A stretch of 64,000 bases of DNA from Halpernia sp048269545 (GTDB lineage Bacteria; Bacteroidota; Bacteroidia; Flavobacteriales; Weeksellaceae). A program made the translations under genes and the position numbers. Numbering within the stretch: the stretch's first letter is position 1; the number at the start of each line of letters is the position of its first letter. The notes beneath the pieces were generated by a model, which saw only the letters and a program-made list of their open reading frames with translations, was not told the DNA's origin and did no database searches. Shown one piece after another: positions 25,740-35,031 of the stretch. The DNA lies in assembly GCF_048269545.1 (NCBI RefSeq), contig NZ_JBLXIJ010000006.1, forward strand, positions 1-64,000. The letters are read 5' to 3'.

Positions 25740-27638
25740 ATGATTTCTGATCTACATTTTGAACAACTAAAAACAAAAACACTTCTTCATTTTTGGGGCT
25801 TTTCTAAATTTAGAGAGAACCAGGAAGAAATTATAAATTCCGTGATTTCTGGTAAAGACAATCTAGTTCTTTTACCTACGGGAGGTGGAAAATCTCTTTG
25901 TTATCAGTTACCCGCTTTACTTTTAGAAGGAACTTGTCTTGTGATTTCACCATTACTTTCTTTAATGAAAGATCAAGTTTTACAATTAAAAAACAGAGGC
26001 ATTGAAGCAGAATTTATCTCTTCGGAATTAGACGATATAGAATCCGAATTAATTTACAATAATTGCAAAGACGAACTCACAAAATTGCTTTACGTCTCTC
26101 CAGAACGTTTAATGGATCCTATTTTTTTAAGTCATTTAGAAAATATAAAACTCTCATTTATCGCAGTAGATGAAGCGCATTGTATTTCAGAATGGGGACA
26201 AGATTTTAGACCGAGCTATCAAAACATAGCAAAATTTAGAAAAACATTTTCCAATTTACCTTGCGTCGCACTCACCGCAACTGCAACTCCTAAAGTTTTA
26301 ATTGAAATTGAAAAAAAACTAGAATTAAAAAATACTCAGATATTCCAAAAAAGTTTTAGAAGAGAAAATATTAAAATTTTCATTGATGAAATTTCTAATA
26401 AATATGAAAGGATTTTAAATCTATTAAATTTCGCTAATTCTTCCGGAATTATTTACGCAAGAACTCGCCAAGAAACCGAAGATTTATGTGCTTATTTAAA
26501 AAAGCAAAATAAAAGTGTTGATTTTTTCCACGCTGGTTTATCTTCAGATGATAAAAATAGAATTCAAGAATTTTGGCTAAAAAGTGCAAATCACGTTATT
26601 GTCGCTACAAATGCTTTCGGAATGGGTATTGACAAAGACAATGTTCGCTTCGTAATTCATCTTTCTCCGTCTGCTTCGCTAGAAAATTATTATCAAGAAA
26701 TTGGGAGAGCTGGGCGAGATGGAGAAATGAGTTATGCATTTTTGCTTTGGAATAAATCTGAAATAAGCAGTATAAATGACGTGCTTTACAATGCAATTCC
26801 AAATAAAAAAGAATTTTTAAGAATAATTTCCTATCTCTACTCCACTTTTCAAATTGCAGAAAATGAATTACCAGAAGAAACATTTGAATTAAAACTTCAG
26901 AATATTCAGAATTTTACCAAACTTTCTTTTGCAAAAATTAAAAATGTTTTAAACTTCTTACACACTCAAGAAATCATTTTTTATAAAAATAAAAAATCAA
27001 AATCCAGTATAGAACTTAAAATTTCCTCCGATGAAATAGAATTACTTCCCGCGAAAGACTCTTATTTTATAGAATTGTTACTTAGAAATATTTCTGGATT
27101 TTCTTCTTATAAAGTTTCATTTAATGAAGATTATTTAAGTCAAAAATTAGGAATCAGTCCACATTTAATAAAACAGAGAATTAAAGAATTGGTTGCTAAA
27201 AATTACATCTATTATGTTGATGGAGATTTGGCTTCAGTGAAATTTTTAAAACACAGAAATGAGCGTTTAACAGAGAATTCTTATTGGCAATTATTTGAGC
27301 AAATTCAGAAAAATAGATTACAAAAATGGGAAGAAATGAAGTTTTTCATGGAAGACCAAGATTATTGCAAAATGAAATTAATACTCTCTTATTTTGGAGA
27401 AAAAAATGTGCAAGATTGTGGGATTTGCAATGTTTGTGAACACAGTAAAAATTTCATAAATCCAAAAACGCTATCTGAAAATATTTTACATCTGCTTAAA
27501 GAAAAAAAACTTACAATGGAACAAATTTGCGTGCAAATACCACAATTTCCAAAAGAAAAAATATTAGAAAATGTAATTTTGCTTTTAGATTTAGAGAAAA
27601 TTAAAATGGCAGATTTTAAAACCTATACTTTAAATTAA
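25740..27638 (+). CDS. recQ: RecQ family ATP-dependent DNA helicase, HRDC-less
   Basis: A 632-residue superfamily 2 helicase. Motif 0 and Walker A are FRENQEEIINSVISGKDNLV and PTGGGKSLCYQLPA, motif II is VDEAHCISEWGQDFRP, motif III is ALTATATP and motif VI is YQEIGRAGRDG. A RecQ zinc-binding cysteine cluster follows near residues 547-568 (CKMKLIL...CGICNVC). No HRDC domain is seen at the C terminus, which makes it a shorter RecQ than E. coli's in domain plan. It is 17 bp upstream of fmt on the same strand. Confidence 0.92.
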   Translation: MISDLHFEQLKTKTLLHFWGFSKFRENQEEIINSVISGKDNLVLLPTGGGKSLCYQLPALLLEGTCLVISPLLSLMKDQVLQLKNRGIEAEFISSELDDIESELIYNNCKDELTKLLYVSPERLMDPIFLSHLENIKLSFIAVDEAHCISEWGQDFRPSYQNIAKFRKTFSNLPCVALTATATPKVLIEIEKKLELKNTQIFQKSFRRENIKIFIDEISNKYERILNLLNFANSSGIIYARTRQETEDLCAYLKKQNKSVDFFHAGLSSDDKNRIQEFWLKSANHVIVATNAFGMGIDKDNVRFVIHLSPSASLENYYQEIGRAGRDGEMSYAFLLWNKSEISSINDVLYNAIPNKKEFLRIISYLYSTFQIAENELPEETFELKLQNIQNFTKLSFAKIKNVLNFLHTQEIIFYKNKKSKSSIELKISSDEIELLPAKDSYFIELLLRNISGFSSYKVSFNEDYLSQKLGISPHLIKQRIKELVAKNYIYYVDGDLASVKFLKHRNERLTENSYWQLFEQIQKNRLQKWEEMKFFMEDQDYCKMKLILSYFGEKNVQDCGICNVCEHSKNFINPKTLSENILHLLKEKKLTMEQICVQIPQFPKEKILENVILLLDLEKIKMADFKTYTLN

Positions 27639-27655
27639 AGTTTGAAAAGAAAAAA

Positions 27656-28603
27656 ATGAAGAAATTAAAAGTGGTGTTTTTCGGAACTCCAGAATTTGCA
27701 AAAGCTTCTTTGGAAGCTATTTTTAAATCTAAACATGAAATTGTAGGCGTCGTTACAGTCGCCGATAAACAATCTGGAAGAGGTCAAAAAATGCACAGTT
27801 CTCCTGTAAAAATTTTTGCTGAAGAAAATAATTTAAAGATATTTCAACCTTTAAAATTAAGAGATGAAAATTTTCTTGAAGAAATAAAAAGTTTAGACGC
27901 AGATATTTTTGTAGTCGTTGCTTTTAGAATGATGCCGAAAATTTTATTTGAAATGCCGCAATTAGGAACTTTCAATCTTCACGCTTCACTTCTCCCCGAT
28001 TATCGCGGCGCGGCACCAATTAATTTTGCAATTATTAACGGTGAAACAAAAACGGGCGCAACCACTTTCTTTATTAATGAAAAAATAGATGAAGGAAATA
28101 TTTTATTACAGAATGAACTTCAAATTTCAGAAATAGAAAACGCAGGTGAACTTCACGATCGATTAATGGATTTAGGTGCAAATTTAGTGGTTGAAACTTT
28201 AAATCGATTGGCTGAAAATACGATTCAAGAAAAACCTCAACCAATCGTTGAAAATCCTAAAAATGCGTTTAAAATTTTCAAAGATGATATGAAAATCGAT
28301 TGGAATCAACCTGCGGAAAAAGTTTATAATTTCATTCGCGGCCATTCTCCATATCCAGCTGCTTTCACTAAAATTAAAATTAATAATGACGAAAAAACTT
28401 TAAAAATATTTGCTGGAACTTTTATAGAAAATAATAGTTTAAAAAAAATTGGAAGTTTAGAAATTTCAAAAAAAGAGTTTAATATTTCAACTCAAAATGG
28501 AATTTATAAACCAACAGAAGTTCAATTAGAAGGTAAAAAAAGAATGTCTGTAAAAGATTTTTTAAATGGTTTTAGAGATTTTGAAAATATAGAAATTGTA
28601 TAA
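27656..28603 (+). CDS. fmt: Methionyl-tRNA formyltransferase
   Basis: A 315-residue enzyme formylating initiator Met-tRNA with 10-formyl-THF. The N-terminal Rossmann domain starts KVVFFGTPEFAKASL, and the catalytic region carries FNLHASLLPDYRGAAPI with the N-H-D triad completed by the DEGNILL segment. The C-terminal OB domain starts near residue 205 (NAFKIFKDDMKIDWNQPA). Length matches E. coli Fmt (315). It is probably cotranscribed with recQ and ends at a shared terminator with recA. Confidence 0.95.
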   Translation: MKKLKVVFFGTPEFAKASLEAIFKSKHEIVGVVTVADKQSGRGQKMHSSPVKIFAEENNLKIFQPLKLRDENFLEEIKSLDADIFVVVAFRMMPKILFEMPQLGTFNLHASLLPDYRGAAPINFAIINGETKTGATTFFINEKIDEGNILLQNELQISEIENAGELHDRLMDLGANLVVETLNRLAENTIQEKPQPIVENPKNAFKIFKDDMKIDWNQPAEKVYNFIRGHSPYPAAFTKIKINNDEKTLKIFAGTFIENNSLKKIGSLEISKKEFNISTQNGIYKPTEVQLEGKKRMSVKDFLNGFRDFENIEIV

Positions 28604-28605
28604 AA

Positions 28606-28637
28606 AAAAACCGACTTATTTAAAAGTCGGTTTTTGT
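28606..28637. terminator. Bidirectional terminator between fmt and recA
   Basis: AAAAACCGACTT and AAGTCGGTTTTT form a 12-bp stem with a 6-nt loop. The A- and T-rich flanks suit termination from both sides. Confidence 0.88.
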
Positions 28638-28650
28638 AAATTGAAATAAA

Positions 28651-29658
28651 TTATTTTCTATTTTCTTTAATTTTAGCTTTAATTTTTGTCTCCAATTCTT
28701 CAGCTAATTCTGGATTGTCTTTTATTACGTCTTTCACGGCATCTCTTCCCTGTCCTAATTTAGTAGAATCATAACTGAACCAAGAACCACTTTTTTGTAC
28801 AATTCCCAATTCCACTCCTTGATCTAAAATTTCACCCACTTTAGAAACTCCTTCTCCATACATAATATCAAATTCTGCAATTTTAAAAGGAGGCGCTACT
28901 TTATTTTTTACAATTTTCACTTTCACTCTACTTCCAACTGCTTCATCTCCATTTTTAATTGGTGCACTTGCTTTTCGAATATCAATTCTTACAGAAGCGT
29001 AAAATTTAAGTGCATTACCGCCAGTTGTAGTTTCAGGATTTCCAAACATTACACCAATTTTTTCTCTTAATTGGTTAATAAAAATTACAGTACATTTCGT
29101 TTTGCTAATTGTTCCGGTTAATTTTCTTAAAGCTTGCGACATTAATCTCGCATGAAGTCCCATTTTAGAATCTCCCATTTCACCTTCAATCTCGGCTTTC
29201 GGAGTTAAAGCTGCAACAGAATCTATGACAACAATATCTACTGCTCCTGAGCGAATTAAATTGTCTGCAATTTCTAAAGCTTGTTCTCCATTATCGGGTT
29301 GAGAAATAATTAATTCCTCTAAATTGATTCCTAATTTTTTTGCATATCCACGATCAAAAGCATGTTCTGCATCAATAAAAGCTGCTATTCCACCTTGTTT
29401 TTGAGATTCTGCAATAGCATGTAAAGTTAAAGTCGTTTTTCCTGAAGATTCTGGACCATAAATTTCAATCACTCTACCTCTTGGATAACCACCTACTCCC
29501 AAAGCTAAATCTAAACCTAAAGAACCAGAAGGAATAACTTCAATATCTTCAATCACTGCATCTTCTCCCAAAGTCATTACGGTTCCTTTTCCGTAGGTTT
29601 TATCTAATTTTTCTAGCACTAAACTCAGCGCTTTTTTCTTATCTTCTGCTGTTGCCAT
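28651..29658 (-). CDS. recA: Recombinase RecA
   Basis: A 335-residue RecA, the strand-exchange ATPase of homologous recombination and SOS control. Diagnostic segments are GPESSGKTTLTLHAIAE (Walker A, near 69), VIDSVAALTPKAEIEGEMGD (Walker B and loop L1), INQLREKIGVMFGNPETTTG (loop L2) and the C terminus LEEL-like acidic/basic tail. The start MATAEDKKKALSLVLEKLDK is standard. It is monocistronic and transcribed towards fmt. No inteins or insertions. Confidence 0.98.
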   Translation of the reverse strand: MATAEDKKKALSLVLEKLDKTYGKGTVMTLGEDAVIEDIEVIPSGSLGLDLALGVGGYPRGRVIEIYGPESSGKTTLTLHAIAESQKQGGIAAFIDAEHAFDRGYAKKLGINLEELIISQPDNGEQALEIADNLIRSGAVDIVVIDSVAALTPKAEIEGEMGDSKMGLHARLMSQALRKLTGTISKTKCTVIFINQLREKIGVMFGNPETTTGGNALKFYASVRIDIRKASAPIKNGDEAVGSRVKVKIVKNKVAPPFKIAEFDIMYGEGVSKVGEILDQGVELGIVQKSGSWFSYDSTKLGQGRDAVKDVIKDNPELAEELETKIKAKIKENRK

Positions 29659-29765
29659 TTATAATATTTAGAATGTAAAAATACAGAAATTTAATTTTAA
29701 AAACTAACAAAAATATTGACTTAAAATTTCAAAAAACTTTTTTTTAAGAATTTTTTCAAAAATAA

Positions 29766-29796
29766 TTGTTTAGTATATAAAATATTTTTAGATTTG
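29766..29796 (+). promoter_or_regulatory. Promoter of tRNA-Gln
   Basis: TTG (29766-29768) and TAGATTTG (29789-29796) are 20 bp apart, matching the Bacteroidota consensus. Transcription would start 12-14 nt before the mature tRNA. Confidence 0.75.
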
Positions 29797-29813
29797 CACC
29801 ACCAAAATAAAAG

Positions 29814-29885
29814 AGACCCATGGTGTAATTGGTAACACACCGGTTTTTGGTACCGTCATTCGGGGTTCGAGTCCCTGTGGGTCTA
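29814..29885 (+). tRNA. tRNA-Gln (anticodon TTG)
   Basis: The acceptor stem AGACCCA / TGGGTCT is perfect, with a GTGT/ACAC D-stem, anticodon TTG at 29847-29849 in the loop TTTTGGT, and a T-arm CGGGG-TTCGAGT-CCCTG. The discriminator is A and CCA is not encoded. The outermost anticodon-stem pair is C-T, a mismatch, where E. coli has C-G. There is no other tRNA nearby. Confidence 0.95.
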
Positions 29886-29890
29886 CAATT

Positions 29891-29935
29891 TTGAATAAAA
29901 AAACGCCTTGATTTTCAAGGCGTTTTTTTATTCAA
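29891..29935 (+). terminator. Terminator of tRNA-Gln, perfect 20-bp stem
   Basis: TTGAATAAAAAAACGCCTTG is the exact reverse complement of bases 29916-29935, with a 5-nt loop ATTTT. It begins 5 nt after the tRNA. The next 176 bp contain nothing I can name. Confidence 0.9.
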
Positions 29936-30111
29936 TATGATTATTAAATATAAAATTGTTATTTAAAAAATTATTTCCTTTTATTTTCTTCATTCAACAC
30001 CGCAATAAAAATTTTCAATTATTTTAAAAGAATTTACTTTATTAGAAATTCAACTAGAAAAATGATTTCTAAACTATGAGAAATTATTGATATATCTTTA
30101 TTTTATAATAA

Positions 30112-30579
30112 TTACTTAATCAAATCTAAATCTGGTTGTGCATATTTATGAACATTCATATAAAGAGTGGTTTTTGTTTGAAAAACACCATCTATTTTTG
30201 CAATTTTTTTGTTCACTAAATTATGCAATTGTTCATTATTTTTGGTCATAATATCCACTTCAATATCAAATTCACCCGAAGTATTTGCTAAGAAACTCAC
30301 TTCTGGCATTTCCATTAAAAACTTAATAACATCTGGAATCTTTTGCGCTGGTCTCACTGAAACTGCAATATGTGCATAAGCATTAAAACCTACATTTTGT
30401 GGATTTATTCTTCCTACAATTTGTATCGTTTTATCCTCTAGTAATTTTGTCACTCTGGATCTTACATTACTTATAGAAACGCCTAATTTATCAGCAATTT
30501 CAGTAAAAGAAGCCCGTCCATCTTTTTGAAGTTCCTTCAAAATGGAAAAATCTAAATCATTTAAATGTTGTGAATTCAT
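30112..30579 (-). CDS. Lrp/AsnC family transcriptional regulator
   Basis: A 155-residue Lrp/AsnC protein with an N-terminal winged helix-turn-helix (LNDLDFSILKELQKDGRASF, TEIADKLGVSISNVRSRVTK) and a C-terminal RAM ligand-binding domain (about 70-150). An in-frame TTG two codons upstream overlaps the -7 box, so the ATG at 30579 is preferred. It is divergent from the pyrimidine catabolic genes, and the two promoters share a TTTGCAAA. That placement suggests it regulates the cluster, perhaps sensing beta-alanine or another intermediate. The ligand is not deducible. Confidence 0.9.
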   Translation of the reverse strand: MNSQHLNDLDFSILKELQKDGRASFTEIADKLGVSISNVRSRVTKLLEDKTIQIVGRINPQNVGFNAYAHIAVSVRPAQKIPDVIKFLMEMPEVSFLANTSGEFDIEVDIMTKNNEQLHNLVNKKIAKIDGVFQTKTTLYMNVHKYAQPDLDLIK

Positions 30580-30582
30580 AAA

Positions 30583-30640
30583 CAAATTTACGAAAAATAA
30601 TTATTTTTTTGCAAATTTTGTTTTTATATTTATATATTTG
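30583..30640. promoter_or_regulatory. Divergent promoter pair with shared palindromic -33 site
   Basis: TTTGCAAA at 30608-30615 provides TTTG for both strands. Rightwards, a 21-bp spacer leads to TATATTTG (30633-30640) for the dehydrogenase operon. Leftwards, a 21-bp spacer leads to TAAATTTG (30583-30590 on the minus strand), which ends 3 nt before the regulator ATG. The regulator mRNA should be leaderless. Confidence 0.75.
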
Positions 30641-30686
30641 ATAAAAAAAATTTTAACTAAAGTAAGTTTTAAAATATAACAAATAT

Positions 30687-32156
30687 ATGTCAACAGAATT
30701 AAAGTACGGAAAAACCAAAAATTTCATTAACGGTCAATTAGTAAATTCTACTTCTAATAGGTGGATTGACATTTATTCTCCATTAAACGGTGAAGTAATT
30801 TCTGAAGTCGCTATGTCGTCAAACGAAGATTTAAATAAAGCCGTAAATTCAGCAAAAAAAGCTTTTAAAACTTGGTCTATAACTCCAATAAAAGATCGTG
30901 TTCAAGTATTTTTCAAATTCAAAAATCTTCTTGAAAAAAACATGCAAGAATTAGCAGAATTAGTTCAAGAAGAAAACGGTAAAACTTTCGGAGAAGCTAA
31001 AGCTGAAGTAGAAAAATCAGTTGAATTAACCGAATTTGCTGTTTCTCTACCACAATTAGTTCAAGGTGAACTTTTAGAAGTCAGTAAAGGTGTAGAATGT
31101 CGTACAGAACGTGTTCCCGTAGGAATTGTGGCGTCAATTGTTCCTTTTAATTTTCCTTCAATGGTTCCAAACTGGACGATTCCAAACGCTATTGCCTTGG
31201 GAAATTGTATGATTTTAAAAACTTCAGAAGCCGTTCCTTTAAGTGCAATGAAAATTGCAGAATTATTGAAAGAAGCTGGACTTCCAGATGGCGTTTTAAA
31301 TATTATTCATGGAGACAAAGAAATAGTAGAAGCTATTTGCGATCATCCAGAAATTAAAGCAATTTCATTTGTGGGCTCTACAAAAGTGGCAAAAATTGTC
31401 TATCAAAGAGCCACTTCAAATCTTAAAAACTGTCTTGCTTTAGGTGGTGCAAAAAATCATTTGTTGGTTTTACCAGATGCAAATCCAGAAATGACCGCTG
31501 CAAATGTAACGGCATCAATGGCTGGTTGCGCCGGACAACGTTGTATGGCTGCTTCTGCAATGATTGCAGTTGGAGAAACTGATCATATTATTTCCAAAAT
31601 GGTCGATGAAGCAAAAAAAATAATTCCTGGCGAAAATTTAGGATCAGTTATTTCAAAAGTATCAAAAGATCGCATCGAATCTTATATCACGCAGGCTGAA
31701 AAAGACGGTGCCAAAATTCTTTTAGACGGAAGAAATACTATTGTTAAAGGAAAAGAAGGTGGTTTTTATGTGGGACCAACTATTATTGATTTTGTAAAAC
31801 CAAATATGTCTGTCGCAACTGAAGAAATTTTCGGTCCGGTGATCTCGATTATGCGAACTAATAACATTGATGAAGCTTTAGCGATTGAAAATGCAAATCC
31901 TTATGGAAATGCAGCCGCAGTTTTCACTCAAAGTGGTGGTGCTGCAAGATATGTTGCAGATCATGCTTCTGCAGGAATGATTGGTGTAAATATCGGTGTC
32001 CCCGTTCCAAGAGAACCTTTTTCTTTCGGTGGTTGGAATGATTCTAGTTTCGGAGTTGGTGATATTACAGGAAAAAGTTCCATAGAATTTTGGACGAAAC
32101 TAAAAAAAACAACTATTAAATGGAATTCTGAAGCCAGTATAAATTGGATGAGTTAA
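30687..32156 (+). CDS. mmsA: CoA-acylating (methyl)malonate-semialdehyde dehydrogenase
   Basis: A 489-residue aldehyde dehydrogenase converting malonate semialdehyde to acetyl-CoA and methylmalonate semialdehyde to propionyl-CoA. Visible motifs are VPFNFPSMVPNWTIPNAIAL, AISFVGSTKVAK for NAD binding, the catalytic-cysteine segment AGCAGQRCMAAS (near 278) and the diagnostic ending PREPFSFGGWNDSSFGVGDI. It heads the catabolic operon and performs its last step, the one after the class III aminotransferase that follows. The leader is about 40 nt. Family identity is secure; substrate preference is inferred from context. Confidence 0.93.
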   Translation: MSTELKYGKTKNFINGQLVNSTSNRWIDIYSPLNGEVISEVAMSSNEDLNKAVNSAKKAFKTWSITPIKDRVQVFFKFKNLLEKNMQELAELVQEENGKTFGEAKAEVEKSVELTEFAVSLPQLVQGELLEVSKGVECRTERVPVGIVASIVPFNFPSMVPNWTIPNAIALGNCMILKTSEAVPLSAMKIAELLKEAGLPDGVLNIIHGDKEIVEAICDHPEIKAISFVGSTKVAKIVYQRATSNLKNCLALGGAKNHLLVLPDANPEMTAANVTASMAGCAGQRCMAASAMIAVGETDHIISKMVDEAKKIIPGENLGSVISKVSKDRIESYITQAEKDGAKILLDGRNTIVKGKEGGFYVGPTIIDFVKPNMSVATEEIFGPVISIMRTNNIDEALAIENANPYGNAAAVFTQSGGAARYVADHASAGMIGVNIGVPVPREPFSFGGWNDSSFGVGDITGKSSIEFWTKLKKTTIKWNSEASINWMS

Positions 32157-32185
32157 TTACATTTAAAAATAAAAAAACAAATAAA

Positions 32186-33532
32186 ATGTCAGAAACTTTA
32201 AATAAAACAGAGAAAAAAAAAGTTGTTGATAATGCTTTGAATCATACCATAATGTCTTGGAGTAAACAGAAAGGACTTGATCCTTTCGCTATTCAACGTG
32301 CAGAAGGTGTTTATCTTTATGAATTCGACGGTAGAAAAATTATAGATTTTTCTTCTGGTTTGATGAATTCAAATATTGGTTATGGAGATCAACGTGTTAC
32401 AGAAGCTGTTGTAAAACAAATGCAAGAAGTTTCATTTATTTCACCCGCTTGTGTTTCAAAAGTGCGAGGAGATCTGGGTAAAAAATTAGCAGAAATTTGT
32501 CCGGGAGATTTAAACCGAGCTTTTTTTACAGTTTGTGGCGCAACTTCTAATGAAAACGCAATCAAATTAGCACGACTTTATACGGGTCGTCATAAAATTT
32601 TTGCAAGATATCAATCATATCACGGTGCAACTATCGGGACTATTTCCGCAGGTGGTGATCCCAGAAAAATTCCTGTAGATTCTCAACAAGCACCAAATTT
32701 TGTACATTTCGATTTACCCTATTCTTATCGTTACGAACAGGGCGAAGAAAACTTACTAAAAGAATCAATTGCTTCTTTAGAACGACAAATACATTACGAA
32801 GGTCCAAATACAATAGCTGCAATTCTTTTGGAAGGCGAATCTGGAACTTCTGGATGTTTAAAATATCCTGAAAATTATTTAAAAGAAGTTCGAAAAATTT
32901 GCGATAAATACGGTATCCTTTTAATTATGGATGAAGTAATGTCTGGATTTGGACGTACCGGACAATGGTTTGGTTTTCAAAATCACGGCATCGTTCCCGA
33001 TATGATTTCCATGGCAAAAGGTTTAACTTGTGGTTATTTACCTTTAGGTTGCGTGATGGTAACAGAAAAAATTGCTTCAAAATATGACGATACGGTTTTA
33101 CCATTAGGTTTAACATATTCGGCTCATGCAGTTTCTTGCGCAGCTGCATTAGAAGTTTTAAAAATTTACGAAGAAGACAACCTCATCGAAAGAGCTCGCG
33201 AAATGGGAAAATACATGGAAGAAAAAGTAGAAGAATTAAAGAAAATCCATCCTTCAATCGGCGATTTTAGAAATACAGGATTATTGGGTTGTATCGAAAT
33301 AGTAAAAAGCCGTAACACCAAAGAACCAATGGCGCCATTCAACGCAAAACCAGAAGAAATGGTTGTCATGAATAAAGTGGCGGCAAAAATTAAAGAATTG
33401 GGAATGTACACTTTTGTAAAATGGAACTTCGTTTTCGTTGCGCCACCTTTGATAGTAACAAAAGAACAGATTGATGAAGGTTTAGCCATTATTTCTGAAG
33501 CCATTAAAATTGCAGATCAAGCGGTAATTTAA
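32186..33532 (+). CDS. Class III aminotransferase, probable beta-alanine/3-aminoisobutyrate aminotransferase
   Basis: A 448-residue fold-type I, class III (omega) aminotransferase. LYEFDGRKIIDFSSGLMNSN is near the N terminus, followed by VCGATSNENAIKLARLYTGR, YQSYHGATIGTISAGG, LIMDEVMSGFGRTGQWFGF and SMAKGLTCGYLPLG containing the PLP lysine. The ATG at 32186 is used instead of an upstream in-frame start that overlaps the mmsA stop. Between mmsA and a nucleobase transporter, it most likely moves the amino group of beta-alanine to pyruvate or 2-oxoglutarate, giving malonate semialdehyde. Confidence 0.88.
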   Translation: MSETLNKTEKKKVVDNALNHTIMSWSKQKGLDPFAIQRAEGVYLYEFDGRKIIDFSSGLMNSNIGYGDQRVTEAVVKQMQEVSFISPACVSKVRGDLGKKLAEICPGDLNRAFFTVCGATSNENAIKLARLYTGRHKIFARYQSYHGATIGTISAGGDPRKIPVDSQQAPNFVHFDLPYSYRYEQGEENLLKESIASLERQIHYEGPNTIAAILLEGESGTSGCLKYPENYLKEVRKICDKYGILLIMDEVMSGFGRTGQWFGFQNHGIVPDMISMAKGLTCGYLPLGCVMVTEKIASKYDDTVLPLGLTYSAHAVSCAAALEVLKIYEEDNLIERAREMGKYMEEKVEELKKIHPSIGDFRNTGLLGCIEIVKSRNTKEPMAPFNAKPEEMVVMNKVAAKIKELGMYTFVKWNFVFVAPPLIVTKEQIDEGLAIISEAIKIADQAVI

Positions 33533-33540
33533 ATATAATT

Positions 33541-35001
33541 ATGATCGACGAAGACATAAAACAATCCAAACTTTATAGTAAAGATTTAGCGCCAATCGCG
33601 TTAAAAGATCGAACTTGGGGCACATTTAATTTTGCCGCACTTTGGATTTCTATGTCGATGTGTATTCCAACTTATATGCTCGCAAGTTCTTTGATAGAAG
33701 GCGGAATGAATTGGTGGCAATCTGTTTTAACCATATTTTTAGGAAATTTAGTAGTGCTAATTCCGATGATTCTAAACGGTCACGCTGGAACAAAATACGG
33801 AATTTCTTTCCCAGTTTTTGCAAGAGCAAGTTTTGGAACTTTCGGGGCAAATATTCCGGCGATTTTACGGGCAATTGTTGCGTGCGGCTGGTTTGGAATT
33901 CAAACTTGGATTGGTGGTGCGTCACTTTATCAAATTCTAAAAATCTGGTTCCCAAGTCTTCCCGACGGAACAGTCAAGGGATTTTTTCCTGATTTATTAC
34001 CATTCCTTTGCTTTATATTCTTTCTTCTAATTAATATGTACGTCGTTTATTTGGGCGTTGAAAGTATAAGAAAACTTTTGGTTTTCAAAGCGATTTTTCT
34101 TCCAGCTGCAGCAATTGCATTGCTTTGTTGGGCGATTTTTGCAGCCCACGGTTTAGGTCCAATTTTATCGCAACCTTCAAAATTTGATGATGATTCCGCA
34201 GGTTTCTGGAAATTTTTCTTTCCCGCTTTAACAGGAATGGTCGGTTATTGGGCAACTTTATCTCTCAATATTCCAGATTTTACAAGATATGCAAAAAATC
34301 AAAAAGCACAAATAACAGGACAAATTCTTGGTTTGCCTACTTCAATGGCCCTTTTTTCTTTTATTGGTGTCGTTGTTACTTCTGCAACTTTCATTATTTA
34401 TGGCAAAACAATTTGGGATCCAGTTATTTTAGCAGGGAAATTCGAAAATAAATTTATTGTTGCTTTTGCAATGTTGGCGGTTGCACTTTCCACTTTGGCA
34501 ACTAATATTGCAGCAAATATTGTAAGTCCGGCAAATGATTTTGCACATTTAAATCCTAAAAAAATAAATTTCAGAACGGGCGGTTACATCACAGGAATTA
34601 TTGGAATTTTAATTTGTCCTTGGAAATTAATTGCAGATCCTTCAGGCTACATTTTCACTTGGCTCGTGGGTTATTCTTCACTTTTAGGACCAATCGGCGG
34701 GATTTTGATTGCGGATTATTATTTCGTAAAAAAACAAAGATTAATTCTAAATGATTTATATAAAAATAAAGGAATTTATAGTTATACCAATGGAATAAAT
34801 AGAAAAGCAGTTTTAGCTTTGATTATCGGAATTTTACCAAATATTGCAGGATTTTTAATCACTATAAAAGTCATTCCAGAAAATTCAATTCCGGAATGGA
34901 TTAATCATTTGTACAGTTACGCTTGGTTCGTTGGATTTTTCGTGAGCGCAATTGTTTATTTGATTTTAATGAAGTCTAAAAAAACTGAATTAATTAAATG
35001 A
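33541..35001 (+). CDS. NCS1 family nucleobase:cation symporter
   Basis: A 486-residue, 12-helix membrane transporter of the NCS1 family (Mhp1, PucI, Fur-type). Diagnostic parts are LKDRTWGTFNFAALWISMSM in helix 1, ARASFGTFGANIPAILRAIV, ACGWFGIQTWIGG with the substrate-binding Trp, TLSLNIPDFTRYAKNQKAQI and the late FTWLVGYSSLLGPIGGILIA followed by DYYF. It is 8 bp after the aminotransferase and before dihydropyrimidinase. Uracil, thymine or dihydropyrimidine import is inferred; hydantoins or allantoin are family alternatives. Confidence 0.9.
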   Translation: MIDEDIKQSKLYSKDLAPIALKDRTWGTFNFAALWISMSMCIPTYMLASSLIEGGMNWWQSVLTIFLGNLVVLIPMILNGHAGTKYGISFPVFARASFGTFGANIPAILRAIVACGWFGIQTWIGGASLYQILKIWFPSLPDGTVKGFFPDLLPFLCFIFFLLINMYVVYLGVESIRKLLVFKAIFLPAAAIALLCWAIFAAHGLGPILSQPSKFDDDSAGFWKFFFPALTGMVGYWATLSLNIPDFTRYAKNQKAQITGQILGLPTSMALFSFIGVVVTSATFIIYGKTIWDPVILAGKFENKFIVAFAMLAVALSTLATNIAANIVSPANDFAHLNPKKINFRTGGYITGIIGILICPWKLIADPSGYIFTWLVGYSSLLGPIGGILIADYYFVKKQRLILNDLYKNKGIYSYTNGINRKAVLALIIGILPNIAGFLITIKVIPENSIPEWINHLYSYAWFVGFFVSAIVYLILMKSKKTELIK

Positions 35002-35031
35002 ATTATTAAAATTTAATTTAAAATTAAGAAA

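Noticed and set aside
32144..32185. Upstream start of the class III aminotransferase overlapping mmsA
   Set aside because: It gives a lysine-rich non-conserved extension; the ATG at 32186 fits the family.
33642..33992. Antisense and shifted frames inside the NCS1 transporter and other genes
   Set aside because: They mirror the codon pattern of the real gene and have no domain content.
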